DNA of 64,000 nucleotides from an uncultured Arsenicibacter sp. (lineage in GTDB: Bacteria; Bacteroidota; Bacteroidia; Cytophagales; Spirosomataceae). Below, piece by piece: positions 40,110 to 49,420 of this stretch. The stretch spans positions 1-64,000 of the forward strand of contig NZ_CAMFHL010000010.1 of the NCBI RefSeq assembly GCF_945952095.1. Direction: 5' to 3'. The notes under the pieces were generated by a model. It searched no databases. It was not told the DNA's origin and saw only the letters and a list, made by a program, of their open reading frames with translations. A program made the position numbers and the translations under genes. Positions within the stretch are counted from its first letter, which is position 1. Every line of letters begins with the position of its first letter.

Positions 40110-43100
40110 ATGAAAAACTCTTTACTAATCAGGATAGTGAAACTTACCGCATATCAGATTTTTCTGGCTGTAGTATTCACTGCGGCCGCAAATGCCACTG
40201 ATGCTTCGGCGCAGGAAGTGCTTGATAGAAGGGTAAACCTTACTATTCAGCAAGCTACGCTGAAGCGTGCACTTGCCCAGCTGAGTCAGGCTGCTGATGT
40301 GAAATTTGTCTTTAATTCGAAGGTGCTCCGCGCCGGCGAACAAATTACATTTTCGGCCAGCAATGAGCGTTTAAAGGATGTGTTAACCCGTTTGTTAACA
40401 CCCAGACATATTCAGTTTGAAGCTACGGGCCGGCAGATCATCTTTTTTCGCGATGAAGCCCAGGCCGGTACCGCCGAAGCCGACGAAATTGCTGAAGAAG
40501 CCGTTATCGCGGACATCGTAGTTGCGGGCCGTGTGCAGGACGAAAAAGGAGCCGGACTGCCTGGTGTGAGTGTCGTTATCAAAGGTACCATCAAAGGAAC
40601 AACGACTGACGCCGACGGCAAGTACCGCCTCGAAGTACCGACAACAGCCGGTACAACACTGGTCTACAGCTTTGTCGGCTATAAGAAAAAAGAAGTGGTG
40701 GTGGGTGCTCAGAAGTCACTCGATGTAGTGCTGGCTCCCGACGATCAGACGCTGAATGAGGTGGTCGTTGTGGGTTTCGGTACGCAGCGCAAGGCTACTG
40801 TAACCGGCTCACTGGCAACCATTACAACAGAAGACCTGAAACAAAGCCCGACGGCCAACCTGACCAATGCCCTTGCCGGCCGTTTGCCGGGTCTGATGGC
40901 CAATCAGTTCAGCGGTGGTGAGCCGGGTGTTGATCGCAGTAACATCCTGATCCGCGGGATGGGTACCTACGGCAACACGGCGCCGATTGTGATCATCGAC
41001 GGTCTGGAACGGAGCATGGACTACCTGGCACCTTCCGAAATCGAAACGTTTTCGATCCTGAAAGATGCCTCATCAACAGCTCCTTACGGGGTACGTGGCG
41101 CCAACGGTGTTATTCTGATTACCACCAAACGCGGTAAAGTCCAGGATAAGGCATCGGTAAACTTCAAGGCATCGACGGGTATCAACCAGCCGGTTAAGTT
41201 CCCGACGTATCTGGGGTCGGCCGACTATGCGATGCTGTATAACGAATCGATCATCAACAACAACCCGGGTGTAAATCCGTCGACACTGAACCTCTTTACC
41301 GATAAGGCCATTGCCGACTTCCGTAACGCGAAAGGCGACAACTCCGACGGACTGGGCTACAACTGGAATTATTTCGACTATGCGTTTAAGCCGGGTGTGC
41401 AGCAGGACTACAGCCTCAATATCTCGGGTGGTTCGGCGAAAGCGCGGTATTTCGTGCTGGCCAACTATTTCCAGCAGGACGGTAACTACAAACACACCGA
41501 CCTGACGGCCTACAACACACAGGCGGTATTTAAGCGCTACAACTTCCGGTCGAACATCGACATCGATATCACGAAAGACTTCTATGCCCGTCTGGACATC
41601 GGCGCCCGGATTACCGACCGGAACGCGCCGGGTACAACTGCCGCCCGGATCGTTGAGATGGCGAACACGCAGCCTTCTTACCTGCCGATCGTGCTGGAAC
41701 CAAACGATAACCCGGGCAACAGAAAAACAATAGCCAATAACCCGCTGGGGATGCTGTACGGGGATCAGATTTACCGCCTCAACATTCTGGGTGAGCTGAG
41801 CCGTACCGGCTTTTTGAACGAGAAAAATACGTACCTCAACGGGTCATTTGTACTGGGACACCAGCTGGATTTCATCACGCGCGGCCTGAAAATCGAAGGG
41901 CTGTTCGGTTATGATGCGTCAGAAGGAATCTGGGTTAACCGCGTCGTAAACACCTACTCAGAAGGCTACCGGGTGTATCCGGGCTATGCTACGCTGATGC
42001 CGGATGCCGGTAGTGACGTTTACCGTACGCCGGGAAACTATACCGGTCTTTACAAACGCGGTAATAAATACGACGTTGACCAGACAATTGGTAACAGTAC
42101 GAGCCGCAACCCGAGCGACGGCCGGTCGTATACGCAGATCAAGCTTGATTACCTGCGCAACTTCGGTATTCACGGTGTAACGGGTATGGTACTGGTAAAC
42201 CGTTCACGCCGTGTAGTAGACAATCAGGTGCCGTTTGGCTATCAGGGTATTACGAGCCGGTTTACGTATAGCTACGACGATAAGTACCTGCTTGAATTCA
42301 ACGCTGCCTATAACGGATCAGAAAACTTTGCACAGGGCAAACGGTATGGTTTCTTCCCGGCGGCCTCGGCCGGCTGGGTGATTTCCCGCGAGAAATTCAT
42401 GGCCAATGCGCCGTGGGTGAACAACCTGAAAATCCGTGGTTCATACGGTCTGGTTGGTAGCGACCGGATTCCGAACGATCAGCGGTTTATCTACCTGCAA
42501 TACTTCGGCGGTGGCAGTGATTACAGCTTCGGTACCGACAACTTTGGTTCGGGTGCCGGTGGCGGTCTGCGCGAAGGAAACCTGGCCAACCCGAACCTGA
42601 GCTGGGAAAAGGCACGGAAGATCAACATCGGTATCGATGCCACGCTATTCCGTAAACTGACGTTTGCCGTTGACCTCTTCCACGAGCACCGCTACGATAT
42701 TATTACCGACATGAGCGGCGGTGATAAACTGGGCTTCCCGACGATCGTAGGGAAAAGCGCGCCATACCTGAACTCGGGTATTGTCGATAACCGGGGGATT
42801 GACTTTGAAGTCGGCTGGTCGGGTACAACCCGCAGCGGCCTGACGTACTTTGTCCGTCCGAACCTGACGTTTGCCCGCAACAAAATTGTGTTCATGAACG
42901 AGATTCCGTATGCGGCACCGGGTCGTGCACAGACCGGCAACAGGATCGGCGATCACTTCGATTATGTGTTTGACCACTTTGTACGTGATGCAGCCGAAGC
43001 GGCTGAGCTCAATGCCCGTAACAACGGCGGCGGCTACCAGCCATGGGGACGTCTGACGCCGGGCGATGTAGTTTACAAAGACATCAACGGCGACGGCGTG

Positions 43101-43643
43101 ATCAATGACCTGGGCGACCGTGTTGTGGCGGGTAATCCGCGTAACCCGGAACTGATGTTCGGTGTTCCGGTGGGTGCCCGGTACAAAGGTTTTGACTTCA
43201 GCGTACTGTTCCAGGGAGCAGCCCTGACGTCGGTGCAGCTGAGCGGCGCGGCCGTATGGGACTTCCCGCTGTTCTCGAACGATAAGTATGGTAAGGTTAA
43301 GCCAATGCACCTCAACCGGTGGACACCGGCCACTGCGGCAACGGCTACCTATCCGGCCCTGCACTTCGGCGACTATACCAACAACAAGAACCCGAACAGC
43401 AGTCTTTTCCTGTATAACGCAAAATATATCCGGATGAAAACGGTCGAAATCGGCTACAACCTGCCGAAATCAGCCATCCGGTTTGCCGGTCTGCAAACCT
43501 TCCGGATTTATGCGCAGGGCCTGAACCTGCTGACGTGGGATAAGCTGAAAGATGCGGATGTAGATCCTGAAATCCGTGAGGGATCAGGTGACTGGTACCC
43601 CGTACAGAAGGTGTTCAACTTTGGTATCGACGTGACATTCTAA
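40110..43643 (+). CDS. SusC/RagA family TonB-dependent transporter with STN domain
   Basis: 1177 residues. Signal ('IFLAVVFTAAANATDASA'), STN domain about 45-110 ('KRALAQLSQAADVKFVFNSK', 'LTRLLTPRHIQFEATGRQI'), carboxypeptidase-regulatory-like domain about 135-210 ('GRVQDEKGAGLPGVSVVIKG'), the SusC signature 'LNEVVVVGFGTQRKATVTGS', plug ('NALAGRLPGLMANQFSGGEP', 'APYGVRGANGVILITTKRG') and barrel to the end ('FNFGIDVTF'). It pairs with the SusD gene 20 bp downstream and should signal through the FecR/sigma pair upstream. No degradative enzyme is encoded next to it, so its glycan or other ligand is unknown. Confidence 0.95.
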   Translation: MKNSLLIRIVKLTAYQIFLAVVFTAAANATDASAQEVLDRRVNLTIQQATLKRALAQLSQAADVKFVFNSKVLRAGEQITFSASNERLKDVLTRLLTPRHIQFEATGRQIIFFRDEAQAGTAEADEIAEEAVIADIVVAGRVQDEKGAGLPGVSVVIKGTIKGTTTDADGKYRLEVPTTAGTTLVYSFVGYKKKEVVVGAQKSLDVVLAPDDQTLNEVVVVGFGTQRKATVTGSLATITTEDLKQSPTANLTNALAGRLPGLMANQFSGGEPGVDRSNILIRGMGTYGNTAPIVIIDGLERSMDYLAPSEIETFSILKDASSTAPYGVRGANGVILITTKRGKVQDKASVNFKASTGINQPVKFPTYLGSADYAMLYNESIINNNPGVNPSTLNLFTDKAIADFRNAKGDNSDGLGYNWNYFDYAFKPGVQQDYSLNISGGSAKARYFVLANYFQQDGNYKHTDLTAYNTQAVFKRYNFRSNIDIDITKDFYARLDIGARITDRNAPGTTAARIVEMANTQPSYLPIVLEPNDNPGNRKTIANNPLGMLYGDQIYRLNILGELSRTGFLNEKNTYLNGSFVLGHQLDFITRGLKIEGLFGYDASEGIWVNRVVNTYSEGYRVYPGYATLMPDAGSDVYRTPGNYTGLYKRGNKYDVDQTIGNSTSRNPSDGRSYTQIKLDYLRNFGIHGVTGMVLVNRSRRVVDNQVPFGYQGITSRFTYSYDDKYLLEFNAAYNGSENFAQGKRYGFFPAASAGWVISREKFMANAPWVNNLKIRGSYGLVGSDRIPNDQRFIYLQYFGGGSDYSFGTDNFGSGAGGGLREGNLANPNLSWEKARKINIGIDATLFRKLTFAVDLFHEHRYDIITDMSGGDKLGFPTIVGKSAPYLNSGIVDNRGIDFEVGWSGTTRSGLTYFVRPNLTFARNKIVFMNEIPYAAPGRAQTGNRIGDHFDYVFDHFVRDAAEAAELNARNNGGGYQPWGRLTPGDVVYKDINGDGVINDLGDRVVAGNPRNPELMFGVPVGARYKGFDFSVLFQGAALTSVQLSGAAVWDFPLFSNDKYGKVKPMHLNRWTPATAATATYPALHFGDYTNNKNPNSSLFLYNAKYIRMKTVEIGYNLPKSAIRFAGLQTFRIYAQGLNLLTWDKLKDADVDPEIREGSGDWYPVQKVFNFGIDVTF

Positions 43644-43663
43644 TCCCCTAACCGCTCAAAATC

Positions 43664-45565
43664 ATGCGTTTTAACCGAATATATACTTACCTGCTTGTGG
43701 TGGTTGCAGGCGTTAGTCTGAGTGCCTGCGACGATAAGTTTCTGGACCGCCGTCCGGATGATCAGGTCGATGAACAACAGACCTTTACCCGGTATAACAA
43801 GGCCAATCAGCTCGTAACCGATCTGTATGCCCAGATTAAGACGGCAAACCGGCCACTGGTATTTTTTAACCACTTCTCGTCGGCAGCCGTCACGGATGAA
43901 GCAGAAGGCTCAACCGCAGAAGGCAGTCTGACCAATAAATTCAACGCCGGTGACTGGAGCCCTGCGGGTTTTCCGGACCGGAGCAGCACCGGGCAGTACT
44001 GGTGGGATCTGTACTCAAAAATCCGCCAGGCAAACGTATTCCTGGAAGGGGTGAAAAAATATGGGACGCCGGATAACCCGTTGCAGGAAGGCGACTTAGG
44101 TAAGCGGATCGGTGAGGTCTATTTCATGCGGGCTTACCTGCATTATCTGGCCGCACGGATGTATGGCGAGATTGTCTATGTAGACCGGACCATCCTGCCG
44201 ACCGAGAGTATGGACTTTAAGAAAGAGTCGTTCCACACCATTGTTTCCAAAATCGCACAGGATTGTGACTCGGCGTTTGCGCGGGTACCGGCCACGTGGG
44301 GCGGTGCTGACTTCGGGCGGATTGACAAAGGGGCGTGTCTGGGTCTGAAGGCGATTGTGCGCTGGACGGCAGCTACCCCGCTGTGGAACGGGGGGACATT
44401 GCCCAATGATAACCGGCAATTCAAGGGTGATTACAGCTACAACCAGAACCGCTGGGCGGCTGCCCGTGATGCGGCAAAGGCCGTGCTGGACTATAAAGTC
44501 GAAGGTGCACCGCGCTACAGCCTGTATGTTGGTCACGATCAGACTGATTTCAAGGACGATGCCGGCGTAAACAACAACAATTCAAAGGTCTATGGCCGGT
44601 TGTGGGACCTGTACTACAGCATGGATGCATACCTGAAAGAGGCGGTTTTCTTTGTAACAAGAGACAAGGATAACAACTGGCAGGGTGATATTTACATGCC
44701 GACCTGGGGTGGCAGCTCACGGCAGATGCCGGTGCAGGAGCAGGTTGATGAGTATGAATACATTGCGGGAAATGGTTATGGCTATCCGGTTTATAGCACA
44801 CGGGCAAAAGCCGACGGGTACGACGACGAAAACCCGTATGAAAGTGTGAAGCGTGACCCGCGTTTCTACCGCGATATTGTCTATCACGGTTCAACGTTCA
44901 AAGGAAAAGTAATCAATACGGCGGAAGGTGCCGACCGCCTGGGGGCGTCAAACTCCACAACGACCGGTTATTTCCTGCGTAAACTGTTGCGCGAATCATG
45001 GAACCGCGATAAGAGCTTCTCCATCAACGGCCCGCCGGTATGGCGTCTGCCGGAGTTTATCTACATCTACAGCGAAGCCGTCAACGAAACGACGGGCCCG
45101 AACGCTGAGATTTATGAACTGCTGAACCAGGTTCGCCGCCGGTCGTTTATGGCGCCGATTCCGCCGGAAGCGCAAAGCAACAAGGCCCTTATGGACGAGT
45201 ACATCAAGCGGGAACGCCGGGTGGAATTGTTCTATGAAAACAACCGGATCTGGACAACCCGCCTGTATCTGGAGCCAAACGCAACTACGGAACTGAACAA
45301 GGAAGCCGCCTGGCAGGCAGCCGGCACAACGAACGATGAGCGTTCGCAGAATGCGTGGCCCTATGCGAAAACACAGCGTATGATCAACGGCATGAAGCCT
45401 GTTGAAGACCCGAACGGGAAAATTGTAATTGGCACGAAGAAATACAAAATGAAGCGTTATTTCGTAGAGAGCCGCGTTTTCGTTGCTCCGCGCCACTACC
45501 TGTTCCCGATCATGCAAAGCGAACTGCAACGGACGCCAAGCCTGATCCAGAATCCGGGATGGTAA
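43664..45565 (+). CDS. SusD/RagB family nutrient-binding outer-membrane lipoprotein
   Basis: 633 residues, on the long side for the family. Lipobox 'VVAGVSLSACDDKFLDRRP'. SusD core: 'TFTRYNKANQLVTDLYAQIK', 'KIRQANVFLEGVKKYG', 'GEVYFMRAYLHYLAARMYGE', 'LNQVRRRSFMAPIPPEAQSN', 'RERRVELFYENNRIW', and C-terminal 'HYLFPIMQSELQRTPSLIQN'. Works with the preceding SusC as a surface glycan or nutrient binding lid. An octamer repeat block starts 6 bp after its stop codon. Confidence 0.95.
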   Translation: MRFNRIYTYLLVVVAGVSLSACDDKFLDRRPDDQVDEQQTFTRYNKANQLVTDLYAQIKTANRPLVFFNHFSSAAVTDEAEGSTAEGSLTNKFNAGDWSPAGFPDRSSTGQYWWDLYSKIRQANVFLEGVKKYGTPDNPLQEGDLGKRIGEVYFMRAYLHYLAARMYGEIVYVDRTILPTESMDFKKESFHTIVSKIAQDCDSAFARVPATWGGADFGRIDKGACLGLKAIVRWTAATPLWNGGTLPNDNRQFKGDYSYNQNRWAAARDAAKAVLDYKVEGAPRYSLYVGHDQTDFKDDAGVNNNNSKVYGRLWDLYYSMDAYLKEAVFFVTRDKDNNWQGDIYMPTWGGSSRQMPVQEQVDEYEYIAGNGYGYPVYSTRAKADGYDDENPYESVKRDPRFYRDIVYHGSTFKGKVINTAEGADRLGASNSTTTGYFLRKLLRESWNRDKSFSINGPPVWRLPEFIYIYSEAVNETTGPNAEIYELLNQVRRRSFMAPIPPEAQSNKALMDEYIKRERRVELFYENNRIWTTRLYLEPNATTELNKEAAWQAAGTTNDERSQNAWPYAKTQRMINGMKPVEDPNGKIVIGTKKYKMKRYFVESRVFVAPRHYLFPIMQSELQRTPSLIQNPGW

Positions 45566-45571
45566 ATGTTT

Positions 45572-45603
45572 AAAGAGTGAATGAGTGAATGAGCGATAGA
45601 GTG
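45572..45603. repeat. Octamer-period repeat block (4 units)
   Basis: AAAGAGTG, AATGAGTG, AATGAGCG, ATAGAGTG. It is inverted with respect to 45659-45690, so the pair can fold into a long imperfect stem downstream of susD. Confidence 0.75.
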
Positions 45604-45658
45604 CATTACCGCTTCGCGGAGAGGGAGTGAGTGCGCATGTTGATAGGCTTTATTACGT

Positions 45659-45690
45659 CGCTCTTTCACTCTTTATCTCTTTCGCTCTTT
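45659..45690. repeat. Octamer-period repeat block (4 units, inverted)
   Basis: CGCTCTTT, CACTCTTT, ATCTCTTT, CGCTCTTT, the reverse-complement orientation of the block at 45572. The same sequence appears as its reverse complement at 46113-46144. Confidence 0.75.
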
Positions 45691-45720
45691 CATCACACCG
45701 CGGCCGCTCTATAATTCCGT

Positions 45721-45728
45721 TACCTTTG
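45721..45728 (+). promoter_or_regulatory. -7 promoter element TACCTTTG
   Basis: Perfect TAnnTTTG, 30 nt before the VOC gene start. Confidence 0.55.
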
Positions 45729-45758
45729 GGGTATGGCCTGTGCCATATCCCTTTTTTT

Positions 45759-46121
45759 ATGATTCAGTTTAAGCGATTTGACCATATTCTGATTACCATT
45801 CCGCCGGGTACAACGGAGCTGGCACGGCTATTTTACGGTGAGATTCTGTCACTTCAGGCCATTTCGGGTGGCCACCCGCACAACGCAATCTGGTTTCAGA
45901 TGGGCGACATACAACTGCATATCCGCGAAGAAACCGAAGGACCGTTATCGAGCCGTCACCCTGCATTTGAGGTAGTCAGCCTCACGGATGCCAAACAGTT
46001 TCTGACCGCCCGCGGCATCGGCCTAACCTATTCTTCCGACATCGAAGGCCGCGATCGTGTCTTCTTCCGCGACCCCTTCGGCAACCGCTTTGAGCTTATC
46101 GAATACAAATTCAAAGAGTGA
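45759..46121 (+). CDS. VOC (glyoxalase/dioxygenase) superfamily protein
   Basis: 120 residues from the ATG at 45759; the upstream frame runs through the repeat and promoter and is not coding. It has a vicinal-oxygen-chelate fold with two beta-alpha-beta modules: 'FDHILITIPPGTTELARLFY' with first metal-ligand His, 'WFQMGDIQLHIRE' with a second, and 'VFFRDPFGNRFELIEYKFKE' with the terminal Glu. It resembles glyoxalase/bleomycin-resistance proteins; the specific reaction is unknown. The final codons and the stop lie in an octamer repeat (AAAGAGTG AAAGAGAT), so its C-terminus appears shaped by the repeat. Confidence 0.85.
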   Translation: MIQFKRFDHILITIPPGTTELARLFYGEILSLQAISGGHPHNAIWFQMGDIQLHIREETEGPLSSRHPAFEVVSLTDAKQFLTARGIGLTYSSDIEGRDRVFFRDPFGNRFELIEYKFKE

Positions 46122-46144
46122 AAGAGATAAAGAGCGAAAGAGTG
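46113..46144. repeat. Octamer-period repeat block (4 units) overlapping a stop codon
   Basis: AAAGAGTG, AAAGAGAT, AAAGAGCG, AAAGAGTG. The TGA of the VOC gene (46119-46121) lies in units 1-2. Inverted partner at 46201-46232. Confidence 0.8.
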
Positions 46145-46200
46145 GGGGCATAAGCTTTTTATCAGCAGCGTCTGTGACTTGAGGGAACGGCCGTGGGTTT

Positions 46201-46232
46201 CGCTCTTTCACACTTTCGTTCTTTCGCTCTTT
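46201..46232. repeat. Octamer-period repeat block (4 units) encoding the end of the hybrid kinase
   Basis: CGCTCTTT, CACACTTT, CGTTCTTT, CGCTCTTT. On the minus strand it encodes the final residues KSERTKV and the stop of the hybrid regulator. Confidence 0.8.
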
Positions 46233-49120
46233 ACATCCTTTGGCGTGTGGCCGAAGGTTTCGCGGAAGCATTTGGTGAAGTAGGAAGGGTTTTCGAAACC
46301 GACCAGAAAAGCCACGTCAGCGATAGGCTGGCCCAGCTTCAGGTAGGGAATTGAGCGGCGCAGCCGGTGGTTGCGGATGACTTCGGTAGGGGGCAGGCCG
46401 GTCTGACTGATCAGGCGGCGGTGCAGGGTACGCCGGTTCAGGCCGAGGCTATGGGCCAGTTCCTCCACCCCGAATGCCGCATCGGCCAGGTTGGCGTCGA
46501 TCAGGGCGAAAAGACGTTCCATAAAATCGCTGCCCTGCTCCGGAAGAGGCGGGGTTTCAGACGGCTGCTCCAGCATCCGTTGATAGTGCTCCCGTAGCCG
46601 CCGCTGCCGGTCCAGCCAGTTCCGGACTTTCAGCTTGAGTTCCTGCTCATTAAAGGGTTTTGTCAGGTGATCGTCTGCTCCGTTGTTGAGACTGATGAGC
46701 CGGTTTTCGGTGGCCGTTTTGGCCGTCAGCATCAGTAGCGGAATGTGACTGGTCCGGGCATCCGCTTTCAACTGTTGACACAAACTGATGCCGTCCATGT
46801 CGGGCATCATCCAGTCCGTAATGACCAGATCGGGAATGAGGGTTTGCGCTTTAGACAGGCCATCAAGCCCGTTCACGGCCGGAACGACATCATACGAACC
46901 GGCAAACAACTCACACAGATACTGCCGTAAATCGTCGTGGTCTTCCACGAGTAATAACACGCCGCGGTCAGGCGGATTGTTGCCGGGACTACCTGCTTCT
47001 GCGGCAACGGTTTGTTGCCCGGCAACCGCTGCTAATTCCGGCACGAACGAACGGACGGGTAACGGCTCTACCGGAATCGCTATCCGGAAGCAGGTGCCTG
47101 CATCTGCCTGACTGTCAACGGTAAGCTCCCCGTCCAGAACATGAACCAGTTCGCTGACAAGCGACAGACCGATGCCCGACCCCCCCGCAGCGCGCGTCCG
47201 GTTGTCATCGACCTGATAAAACCGGTCAAAAATATGCGGAATCTGCCCGGCCGGAATACCGATGCCTGAATCGGCGATGCGTATCTGTAACAGGGCAGGA
47301 GCAGCAGCAGACTGGCTGATGCCGGCAATGAGCTGCACCTCACCGCCCGCCGGCGTAAACTTCATGGCGTTTCCCATCAGGTTGGTCAGGATTTTACCCA
47401 GTTTATCGGCATCAAAGAGCCATTCCGCTGCCGGCAGGTCGACCGATACGTCCAGCCGGATCTGCTTTCGTTCGGCCAGCGACCGGAAGGAGTCCTCGTG
47501 CTGCCGGAAAAAAATAGACAGGTCACCCGGCCGGATATCCGGTTTCAGCATACCGGCATCGAGTTTGGAGAGGTCGAGCAGCTGATTAATAAAGTCGAGC
47601 AGCCGGTACGCATTTGTCTGAATGGTTTTCAGGCGCTGGTGTTGGGGCAGTTCATCAATAAGTCGTTCGAGTGGACTCAGGATCAGCGTCAGCGGCGTCC
47701 GGAATTCATGCGTGATATTGGCGAAGAACCGCGTTTTGGCCTGGTCGAGCCGTTGTAGTTCAGCGCTTTGTTGCTCAATAATCGCTTTCTGAGTGGCCAG
47801 CAGCCGGAGTTGCGAACGGTTCCGGAAGAAGGCAAAGGTAGCAATGCCGACGAGCAGCAGCAGCAGAACCGCCACACCGGTCAGCCACCATTGCCGGCGC
47901 TGTTGTTCATCAATCTGAAGTTCTTTCTCCCGCGTCCGGAAGCGGGTTTCCCACTGCGTCATGCTCTGGTTGTTGCGGCGCAGGTAAATCCGCTCTTTTT
48001 CGGCCAGAGCCTTCTGGTAGAATTCGTTGGCCAGTGCCGCATTGCCGAGGGCCTGCTGCACCTCCGCCTGATTCTGGTAGAAATAATCTTTTTCCCAGTC
48101 CGGACTGTCGAGTTTGCCGGCTTCGGCCAGATAGGCTTCTGCCTGTGCATATTGCTTTTGGTCAACGGAAAGATCACCCAGCGATAAATTCAGCCGCCGT
48201 ATGTCTTCAGGTATACCCATTTGGCGGGCAACCGGCAGCAGGGAGCGGTAAAGGTCGATGGAGTGCGTAGCATAGCCCGGCCAATAAGTGAGCGCATCGG
48301 CCAATGCCCAGACAAAATTATACCACATGATCCCATCCCGCGACTGCCGGAGGTAAGGCAGGCTTTTGTCCATGTAGTCCAGGATAACCGGCAGGTCCGA
48401 GGTCTGGTCATACATGTGTGCGTAGATCAGGCTGCGGCAGGCATCCAGTATGCGCGTGGTGTCATGCAGCGCGATGGCCAGTTTTTCGGCCTGCTGCATG
48501 GAAGGCAGGTACTTTTCCGGAACCTGCCGGTAAATATCGCGGGAGGTGTTTCCGATGATGTCGAGGGCATCAATTTCGAGTGTCCGATCGCGGCTGGCTC
48601 TGGCAATGAGCAAGGCTTCATTAGCCGCCTGCAGGGCTTCCGGGTACTTAATAGCATGATTTAGGGTAAATGCTTTCTGGAGCCATAACCGGCCGGCGAG
48701 GTTCTTATTGTGCCTGCTTTCGGGGAGCAGACTGTCAATCACCTGAAGTGTGAGCGTATCGTTTCTGGTACGGCGCAGGAGTTTAATGCGGGTCAGCTGC
48801 CACGCCGCGAAGGTTTCCGGCTGTTGTTGCGCTACCGGTTTTAATGCACCGAGTAGCTGGAAGGCGCAGGTGGTTTGCCCCTGTCGCTGAAGCAGGGCGG
48901 CGGTCTCCAGCCATGCGGTCAGTTGCGGGGTGCCGGCAGGCGGCCGGTACGATGCCATGGGGCAGGGGAGAAGCAGGGAAGGAATCCGCGCTGCTTCCTG
49001 ACGAAACGTTTGTACAAGGGCCTTCACGCGGGCACGTTCTGCGGGAGCCTGTGCCTGGCTGTTCCGGAAAGAGATAAAAAGCAGCAGTACGAATACGAAT
49101 CGATAATAGATCATTACCAC
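46208..49120 (-). CDS. Hybrid two-component system regulator (TPR sensor, kinase, receiver, AraC HTH)
   Basis: 970 residues. Signal sequence, then a periplasmic TPR-type sensor of about 390 residues ('ALGNAALANEFYQKALAEKE'). A membrane helix at about 412-434 ('WWLTGVAVLLLLLVGIATFA') leads to HisKA with His471 ('FFANITHEFRTPLTLILSP'), HATPase_c ('LMGNAMKFTP', 'IADSGIGIPAGQIPHIFDRF'), a receiver with phosphoacceptor Asp769 ('DLVITDWMMPDMDGI') and a C-terminal AraC-type HTH ('VEELAHSLGLNRRTLHRRL', 'IADVAFLVGFENPSYFTKCF'). This is the HTCS architecture that usually controls glycan loci. The sensor is TPR rather than the beta-propeller of classical HTCS. Its target may be the nearby SusCD locus, although that also has ECF/FecR control. 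The last seven residues are encoded by an octamer repeat. Confidence 0.93.
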   Translation of the reverse strand: MVMIYYRFVFVLLLFISFRNSQAQAPAERARVKALVQTFRQEAARIPSLLLPCPMASYRPPAGTPQLTAWLETAALLQRQGQTTCAFQLLGALKPVAQQQPETFAAWQLTRIKLLRRTRNDTLTLQVIDSLLPESRHNKNLAGRLWLQKAFTLNHAIKYPEALQAANEALLIARASRDRTLEIDALDIIGNTSRDIYRQVPEKYLPSMQQAEKLAIALHDTTRILDACRSLIYAHMYDQTSDLPVILDYMDKSLPYLRQSRDGIMWYNFVWALADALTYWPGYATHSIDLYRSLLPVARQMGIPEDIRRLNLSLGDLSVDQKQYAQAEAYLAEAGKLDSPDWEKDYFYQNQAEVQQALGNAALANEFYQKALAEKERIYLRRNNQSMTQWETRFRTREKELQIDEQQRRQWWLTGVAVLLLLLVGIATFAFFRNRSQLRLLATQKAIIEQQSAELQRLDQAKTRFFANITHEFRTPLTLILSPLERLIDELPQHQRLKTIQTNAYRLLDFINQLLDLSKLDAGMLKPDIRPGDLSIFFRQHEDSFRSLAERKQIRLDVSVDLPAAEWLFDADKLGKILTNLMGNAMKFTPAGGEVQLIAGISQSAAAPALLQIRIADSGIGIPAGQIPHIFDRFYQVDDNRTRAAGGSGIGLSLVSELVHVLDGELTVDSQADAGTCFRIAIPVEPLPVRSFVPELAAVAGQQTVAAEAGSPGNNPPDRGVLLLVEDHDDLRQYLCELFAGSYDVVPAVNGLDGLSKAQTLIPDLVITDWMMPDMDGISLCQQLKADARTSHIPLLMLTAKTATENRLISLNNGADDHLTKPFNEQELKLKVRNWLDRQRRLREHYQRMLEQPSETPPLPEQGSDFMERLFALIDANLADAAFGVEELAHSLGLNRRTLHRRLISQTGLPPTEVIRNHRLRRSIPYLKLGQPIADVAFLVGFENPSYFTKCFRETFGHTPKDVKSERTKV

Positions 49121-49420
49121 TATGCTTCCTGAGAAACGTAACTTATTTCTTTACGATGGGTAGGTTGTGGAGTCTAATGTAAATGATTGCCGTGAAACGT
49201 AAAAAAAGTATAGCGTCACTTTCGAACGAAATAAATTGATGCCTTAGCAAACGGTCAGTGATGTAGAAGAAAGCAGCCGTTTTGTTACCTTTGCGGGGCA
49301 CAATCTCTCCCTGTGCCTGACCGCTTGACAAGCCATGTAATACGTAGCCGACATCGGAATTAACACCGGAGCCTTCATCCGAAGGCCTTACGGCTATGGT
49401 ATTATCTATAAAAAAAGAAA
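49121..49420. other. Intergenic region with promoter and leader of the RNA-repair operon
   Basis: No gene. A 112-codon minus frame (49143-49481) is judged spurious because it overlaps the RNA ligase start and has no family features. Holds TACCTTTG at 49286 and a 5' leader of about 120 nt with a small hairpin, GCCTTC-ATCC-GAAGGC (49371-49386). Confidence 0.55.
49286..49293 (+). promoter_or_regulatory. -7 promoter element TACCTTTG (RNA-repair operon)
   Basis: Perfect TAnnTTTG match followed by GCGGGG. Would give a leader of about 120 nt before the RNA ligase ATG at 49421. No TTTG -33 box at the expected spacing. Confidence 0.5.

Noticed and set aside
39998..40201. 67-codon frame through the susC leader (possible leader peptide)
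   Set aside because: Overlaps both leader hairpins and the SusC start in another frame. Without a proper start context it looks like a by-product of the stem-loops.
45572..46232. Octamer blocks considered as a CRISPR array
   Set aside because: Units are 8 bp, contiguous, degenerate and inverted in pairs, with no 25-40-bp repeats, spacers or cas genes.
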